From an uncultured Pseudomonadota bacterium (lineage in GTDB: Bacteria; Myxococcota_A; UBA796; GCA-2862545): a stretch of 9,810 nucleotides of DNA. Below are positions 7,058 through 9,810 of the stretch, piece after piece. Numbering within the stretch: the first letter of the stretch is position 1; every line of letters starts with the position of its first letter. The translations under genes and the position numbers were made by a program. The stretch is taken from NCBI GenBank assembly GCA_937891875.1, contig CALATR010000976.1, forward strand, positions 1 through 9,810. Direction: 5' to 3'. A model generated the notes under the pieces. That model worked only from the letters and a program-made list of their open reading frames with translations. It made no database searches and was not told where the DNA came from.

Positions 7058-7872
7058 CGCCAGAGCAGCTCTTCCTGGACGCATTCCTGGACGCGTCGAC
7101 GCCCGCCCAGCTTGCCTACGCCGCCGCGGCACTGACCGTGTTGGGAGTGCTTGCCTCGTTCACCGAACCGCACGTTCGAATCGGTGGGAGCCGCGGCGTG
7201 GAGGACGGGGACGCGGAGCCCACGCGCCAGTGCGAGGAGTTCCGGATCTGGATCCAGAACATCGAGGACGTGAAGCTCGAGACGTCCTTCCACCTGGAAG
7301 TCGAGGTGGACGACCGAATCCCGGCGTCACAACGCGCCGAGCTGGTGGCCTTCTTGTTTCACGGATCCGACCAGCCGCCTACTACGTTCGCCTGGGACGG
7401 AAACAGACTGGTGATCGACTCCGACACCGGTCTCCCCGCGCTCGCGGCATGGCTGGTCGTCGTGAAGGTGCCGAGACAGCATGGGCCAATCAAGATCCAC
7501 TACCAGAGGCCGCCGCTCCTACGCTTCTTCCAGGGTGGAGCCGTCGCGGTGAACAGGGCTCTGCAGGTGAAGACATTCGGTCGACCCCTGCGCGCGGATC
7601 GCGCCACGCTCCTGTCCGTCGGCATCGCCATTCTGGCCTATCCCCTCTCGGTCGAGGCATTTCGCGGAGACCCCTACGCCGGCACGGTCGCGGGCATCCT
7701 GGCAGCGGCGCTCGTCCTGCTGTTCGGGGCCATCGCGTTCTGGCTGTGCCGCCGCGAGACGCTCCCGATCGTCCAGGGATTCGTGGGCTGGGACCTCAAG
7801 ATCCTCGATGTCACCGACACGCCTGACTACAGACCGCCGTCCACCGGCGCCCTCAAAGCCACCGCCCGCTGA
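7054..7872 (+). CDS. Three-TM membrane protein with soluble middle domain, unknown function
   Basis: 272 residues, no family recognised. It has an acidic N-terminus, TM1 at about residues 18-36 (PAQLAYAAAALTVLGVLASF), a soluble domain at about 40-180, then two closely spaced helices at about 186-201 and 211-232, and a short polar tail. Basic residues next to the membrane ends (FGRPLRADR before TM2, CRRE after TM3) predict a cytoplasmic middle domain and C-terminus. The middle domain alternates hydrophobic and charged residues (FRIWIQNIEDVKLETSFHLE), suggesting a beta-sandwich; I see no catalytic motif. ATG 7054 overlaps the receptor stop as ATGA, and GAGGA (7040-7044) lies nine bases upstream, so translation is coupled to the receptor. 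The tight packing suggests that its product works with the receptor and the two-TM protein, possibly as the signal-transmitting or structural subunit; that is inference. Confidence 0.75.
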   Translation: MTPEQLFLDAFLDASTPAQLAYAAAALTVLGVLASFTEPHVRIGGSRGVEDGDAEPTRQCEEFRIWIQNIEDVKLETSFHLEVEVDDRIPASQRAELVAFLFHGSDQPPTTFAWDGNRLVIDSDTGLPALAAWLVVVKVPRQHGPIKIHYQRPPLLRFFQGGAVAVNRALQVKTFGRPLRADRATLLSVGIAILAYPLSVEAFRGDPYAGTVAGILAAALVLLFGAIAFWLCRRETLPIVQGFVGWDLKILDVTDTPDYRPPSTGALKATAR

Positions 7873-7888
7873 CCCCACCCGCTAGACT

Positions 7889-7911
7889 CCCCCCTTGCCC
7901 GCGCCGGGGGG
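7889..7911 (+). terminator. C6/G6 hairpin between the membrane operon and the BREX genes
   Basis: CCCCCC (7889-7894) can pair with GGGGGG (7906-7911) around an 11-base loop, 16 bases after the stop of the three-TM gene. There is no T-run after it, so intrinsic termination is uncertain. It lies in the leader just ahead of the brxE start and could instead affect that mRNA. No good promoter hexamers were seen in 7873-7960. Confidence 0.3.
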
Positions 7912-7951
7912 CCGCGCACCCATCGCACCACGCCTCCCGCGCCTCGTCCGT

Positions 7952-7955
7952 GGAG
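7952..7955 (+). promoter_or_regulatory. Shine-Dalgarno site deciding the brxE start
   Basis: GGAG five bases before GTG 7961. The alternative upstream TTG at 7895 sits in the loop of the C6/G6 hairpin and would add a Pro/Arg-rich leader not expected of the family, so GTG 7961 is preferred. Confidence 0.6.
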
Positions 7956-7960
7956 CCCGC

Positions 7961-8560
7961 GTGCCGCCGATCGCGACCTCGACCCTCGATGCCCTGCTCA
8001 CCGTACAGCTCAACCTCGCCTGGGCTGGCGAGCACGACTGCGAGCCCGCGCGCCGCGGGTGGTGGAAGGCCAACCTGTCCGACCCCGAGGCCGGTGGATA
8101 CTTCGTCAAGACCCTCGCCCCGCGCACCTGGGCCTGGTCGGCCTTGATCGCCCTTCGTGAGGCAGGTCGGCGGGCGGATGTCGCCGCCGCGGGCGAAGAC
8201 CGCCGCTCGGATCGCTTCTCGTCGATCTTCCGCATCGATCCTCGCACGGACCAGCGCCTGGACGAGCGCCTGCGCGACCTGCGCGCAGAGGGCAAGGCGC
8301 CCCACGACGCCCTTCCTGACCTCCTGTTCTCCCTGACCGACGACCCCGACGACTCCGCCTTCGATGAGGCGACCTTCACCGGCTGGCTCGACAGCCTGCC
8401 CCCGGCCACGGGCACCCCGACCCCCGCCGGTCTGCGCCTGCAGGGTGCCGCCCCCGCCGATCCGCTCCTGCGCACGCAGAAGCTCGCCCGCCTGCTCCGC
8501 ACCTGGGACGAGCCCGCCTGGCCGGCCCCGCACGCGGTCGTCGAGGGGTCGTCCTGGTGA
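7961..8560 (+). CDS. brxE: BREX type 6-associated BrxE-like protein
   Basis: About 200 residues. It resembles the BrxE family, a small protein of unknown biochemical role found at the head of type 6 BREX phage-defence loci. Features seen: an early helix LLTVQLNLAWAGEHD, a GWW motif about a third of the way to a PRT motif (YFVKTLAPRTWAW), an Ala-rich helix ALIALREAGRRADVAA, and a SIFRID segment followed by charged helices; BrxE proteins as I recall them share the leading helix with GE, the WW, the F-x(n)-P-R-T and the later FRL-type segment. The strongest support is position: it overlaps brxA by GTGA and brxA overlaps brxB, giving the type 6 order brxE-brxA-brxB. A likely housekeeping alternative is not apparent. 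The family call rests on memory of motifs, not on an alignment. Confidence 0.7.
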   Translation: MPPIATSTLDALLTVQLNLAWAGEHDCEPARRGWWKANLSDPEAGGYFVKTLAPRTWAWSALIALREAGRRADVAAAGEDRRSDRFSSIFRIDPRTDQRLDERLRDLRAEGKAPHDALPDLLFSLTDDPDDSAFDEATFTGWLDSLPPATGTPTPAGLRLQGAAPADPLLRTQKLARLLRTWDEPAWPAPHAVVEGSSW

Positions 8561-9288
8561 GCCGCGAAGAGACCGAGATCCACACCCGCCTGCTGCGCTG
8601 CACCCTGGCACCCGACGAGTGCCGGGCCTACTGGCGCGCCATGGCCGAGCACGGCGCCCTGACCCGGTCCCTGGCCTTCGAGACCTACGCCTTTGGTCAG
8701 AAGTCCGAGGCGCGGGTCGAGGTGCTGCTGGCGAACATGCGCGCCCGCTTCGATGCCTTCGACGACAGCCTCTCCGCCCTGCAGGCGCTGTCGCTGGACG
8801 CCGCCGACGCCCGCCTGGTCGCCCACTGGCACGTCATGCTCTCCGACCCGCTCTACCGCGCGTTCGCCGTCTTCCTGCAGGCCCGCCGCGAGGTGGGCGC
8901 GCGGGACGTCACCCGGGACGAGGTCTCCCGCTGGGTCGAGGCGCAGCAGCCTGGTCGCTGGAGCGGCGCCACCCGCAACGGCTGGGCGAGCAAGCTCCTC
9001 ACCACCGCCCGCGAGGCCGGTCTGGTCAGCACCCGCAAGGACCCCCGCACCCTCGACCTGCCCCACGTCAGCGACCGCGCCCTGCTCTACCTGCTCCACC
9101 TCCTGCGCGGCGTGCAGATCCAGGGCTCGCTCCTGGACAATGCCTACCTGTACAGCGTCGGCCTCGACGGCGGCATCCTCCTGGACCGGCTGCGCGGCCT
9201 GCGCGGGGTCACCGTGCACAAGATGGGCGAGCTCATCGATCTGCGCTTCGACCACGCAGGTCTCACCACCTGGGCGGAGGCAGCATGA
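8557..9288 (+). CDS. brxA: BREX protein BrxA (DUF1819 family)
   Basis: 243 residues, slightly longer than the roughly 200 usual for the family. BrxA is a small conserved BREX component; homologues are helical proteins reported to bind DNA, and BREX blocks phage replication while the host chromosome is marked by methylation. Family-like features: an N-terminal helical region with many Arg and Glu residues; a middle segment HWHVMLSDPLYRAFAVFLQARRE similar to the conserved helical pair around the usual Y-x-F core; and the hallmark W-x-x-x-T-R-x-x-W-x-x-K-L-L-x-x-x-R-E-A-G-L (WSGATRNGWASKLL, then TAREAGLV), which in DUF1819 forms a winged-helix-like part. The GTG start overlaps the brxE stop as GTGA, with GAGGGG (8543-8548) eight bases upstream. 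It is co-translated with its neighbours and probably transcribed with them. Confidence 0.75.
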   Translation: MSREETEIHTRLLRCTLAPDECRAYWRAMAEHGALTRSLAFETYAFGQKSEARVEVLLANMRARFDAFDDSLSALQALSLDAADARLVAHWHVMLSDPLYRAFAVFLQARREVGARDVTRDEVSRWVEAQQPGRWSGATRNGWASKLLTTAREAGLVSTRKDPRTLDLPHVSDRALLYLLHLLRGVQIQGSLLDNAYLYSVGLDGGILLDRLRGLRGVTVHKMGELIDLRFDHAGLTTWAEAA

Positions 9289-9810
9289 GCGGGCAGCCCA
9301 CGACCGTCCTGGACGAAGCCTTCGCCGCCTTGGAGGCCGATCTCCTGGAAGACGGGCGCATCTCGACCACGCCCAACTACCGCTTCGCCATCCTGCCGTA
9401 CCACCCGACGCTGGAGTTCGCGCTGCGCGACCGGGTCCGGGCCACCACCGCGCGGCTGGTCCAGGCCGGCTGGGTCGTGCTCACCGTCGATCTCCAGCAC
9501 CTCCTGTTCGAGCGCCTGCACACCGAGCTGGGGGATGACGGCCTGCAGCGGATCATCGACAAGGAGCGCCGCAAGGACACCGACGAGCGGCGGCTCAACA
9601 TCCTGCGCGCCAAGATCTGCCCCATCATCGAGGGGCCGGACGGCCTGGCCGCGGACGTGGTCGGCCGCATCCGCGACTTCTGCGACGCCCACCCCGACAA
9701 GCGCGAGCGCACCGTGGTCTTCATCGGCCGCGCCGGCGCGCTCTACCCCTTCTTCCGCACCTCCGCCCTGCTCAAGCACCTGGACGGCGCGACCAGCCAG
9801 GGGGAGGCCC
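9285..9810 (+). CDS. brxB: BREX protein BrxB (DUF1788 family), 3' partial
   Basis: 175 residues are present and the frame is open at the right edge; the family is about 190-200 residues, so only a short C-terminal piece should be missing. BrxB is a small conserved BREX protein of unknown activity, always near brxA and brxC. Diagnostic features: NYRFAILPYHPTLEFALRDR near the start, AGWVVLTVDLQHLLFERL, a run of Glu/Lys/Arg around DKERRKDTDERRLN, and the strongest hallmark VVFIGRAGALYPFFRTSALL, matching the DUF1788 G-x-G/A-A-L-Y-P-F-x-R-x-S/T-x-L-L signature. ATG 9285 overlaps the brxA stop as ATGA, and GGAGG (9276-9280) sits four bases upstream. The next gene off the edge is expected to be brxC, an AAA+ ATPase. 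Confidence 0.85.
   Translation, partial: MSGQPTTVLDEAFAALEADLLEDGRISTTPNYRFAILPYHPTLEFALRDRVRATTARLVQAGWVVLTVDLQHLLFERLHTELGDDGLQRIIDKERRKDTDERRLNILRAKICPIIEGPDGLAADVVGRIRDFCDAHPDKRERTVVFIGRAGALYPFFRTSALLKHLDGATSQGEA

Noticed and set aside
7869..7888. CTGACC and TAGACT as -35/-10 of a BREX promoter
   Set aside because: The spacing between them is only about eight bases, far from the usual 16-18, and each matches the consensus only partly.
7895..7960. TTG 7895 as the brxE start
   Set aside because: Rare start codon inside a hairpin loop, no Shine-Dalgarno, and a Pro/Arg-rich leader; GTG 7961 has GGAG at good spacing.
7882..9255. 457-codon antisense open frame opposite brxE and brxA
   Set aside because: Composition is Ala/Gly/Arg/Gln-rich and motif-free, while the + strand frames carry BREX family signatures with coupled starts.

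Overview
The window is GC-rich, with strongly G/C-biased third codon positions, and every gene I can support lies on the + strand. The organism looks like a high-GC bacterium. A candidate lipoprotein and several membrane proteins with cysteine-bearing, probably exported domains suggest a Gram-negative, for example myxobacteria-like, but the sequence does not settle the taxonomy. No tRNA, rRNA, CRISPR array, transposase or integrase was seen.

Layout, left to right. (1) Positions 2-2851 hold the 3' part of a large gene, open at the left edge, that encodes two complete SF1 helicase cores in one polypeptide: a Upf1/DNA2-like core followed by a UvrD/Rep-like core. (2) Positions 2848-3669 hold a translationally coupled candidate lipoprotein of unknown function, which carries a perfect in-frame 30-bp tandem duplication. 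(3) A non-coding gap of about 160 bp contains two short hairpins. (4) Positions 3831-7872 hold three tightly packed membrane-protein genes: a two-TM protein with a four-cysteine C-terminal domain, a large two-TM receptor with a cysteine-rich domain of about 500 residues and a cytoplasmic PAS domain but no recognisable output domain, and a three-TM protein with a soluble middle domain. (5) After a short gap with a C6/G6 hairpin, positions 7961-9810 hold three overlapping genes that I read as brxE, brxA and brxB. This is the order that opens a type 6 BREX phage-defence operon; brxB runs off the right edge, and the ATPase, methyltransferase, PglZ and helicase genes would lie beyond it.

How the parts may work together. 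The BREX genes point to phage defence and make a defence island plausible. The dual helicase and the three-gene membrane module have no function I can name. The module is the best candidate for something undescribed: a putative envelope-sensing complex directly upstream of BREX. It could equally be an unrelated signalling operon. The helicase-lipoprotein pair and the BREX genes have the more GC-extreme sequence, and parts of the membrane module are visibly less GC-rich, so the segments may have different histories.
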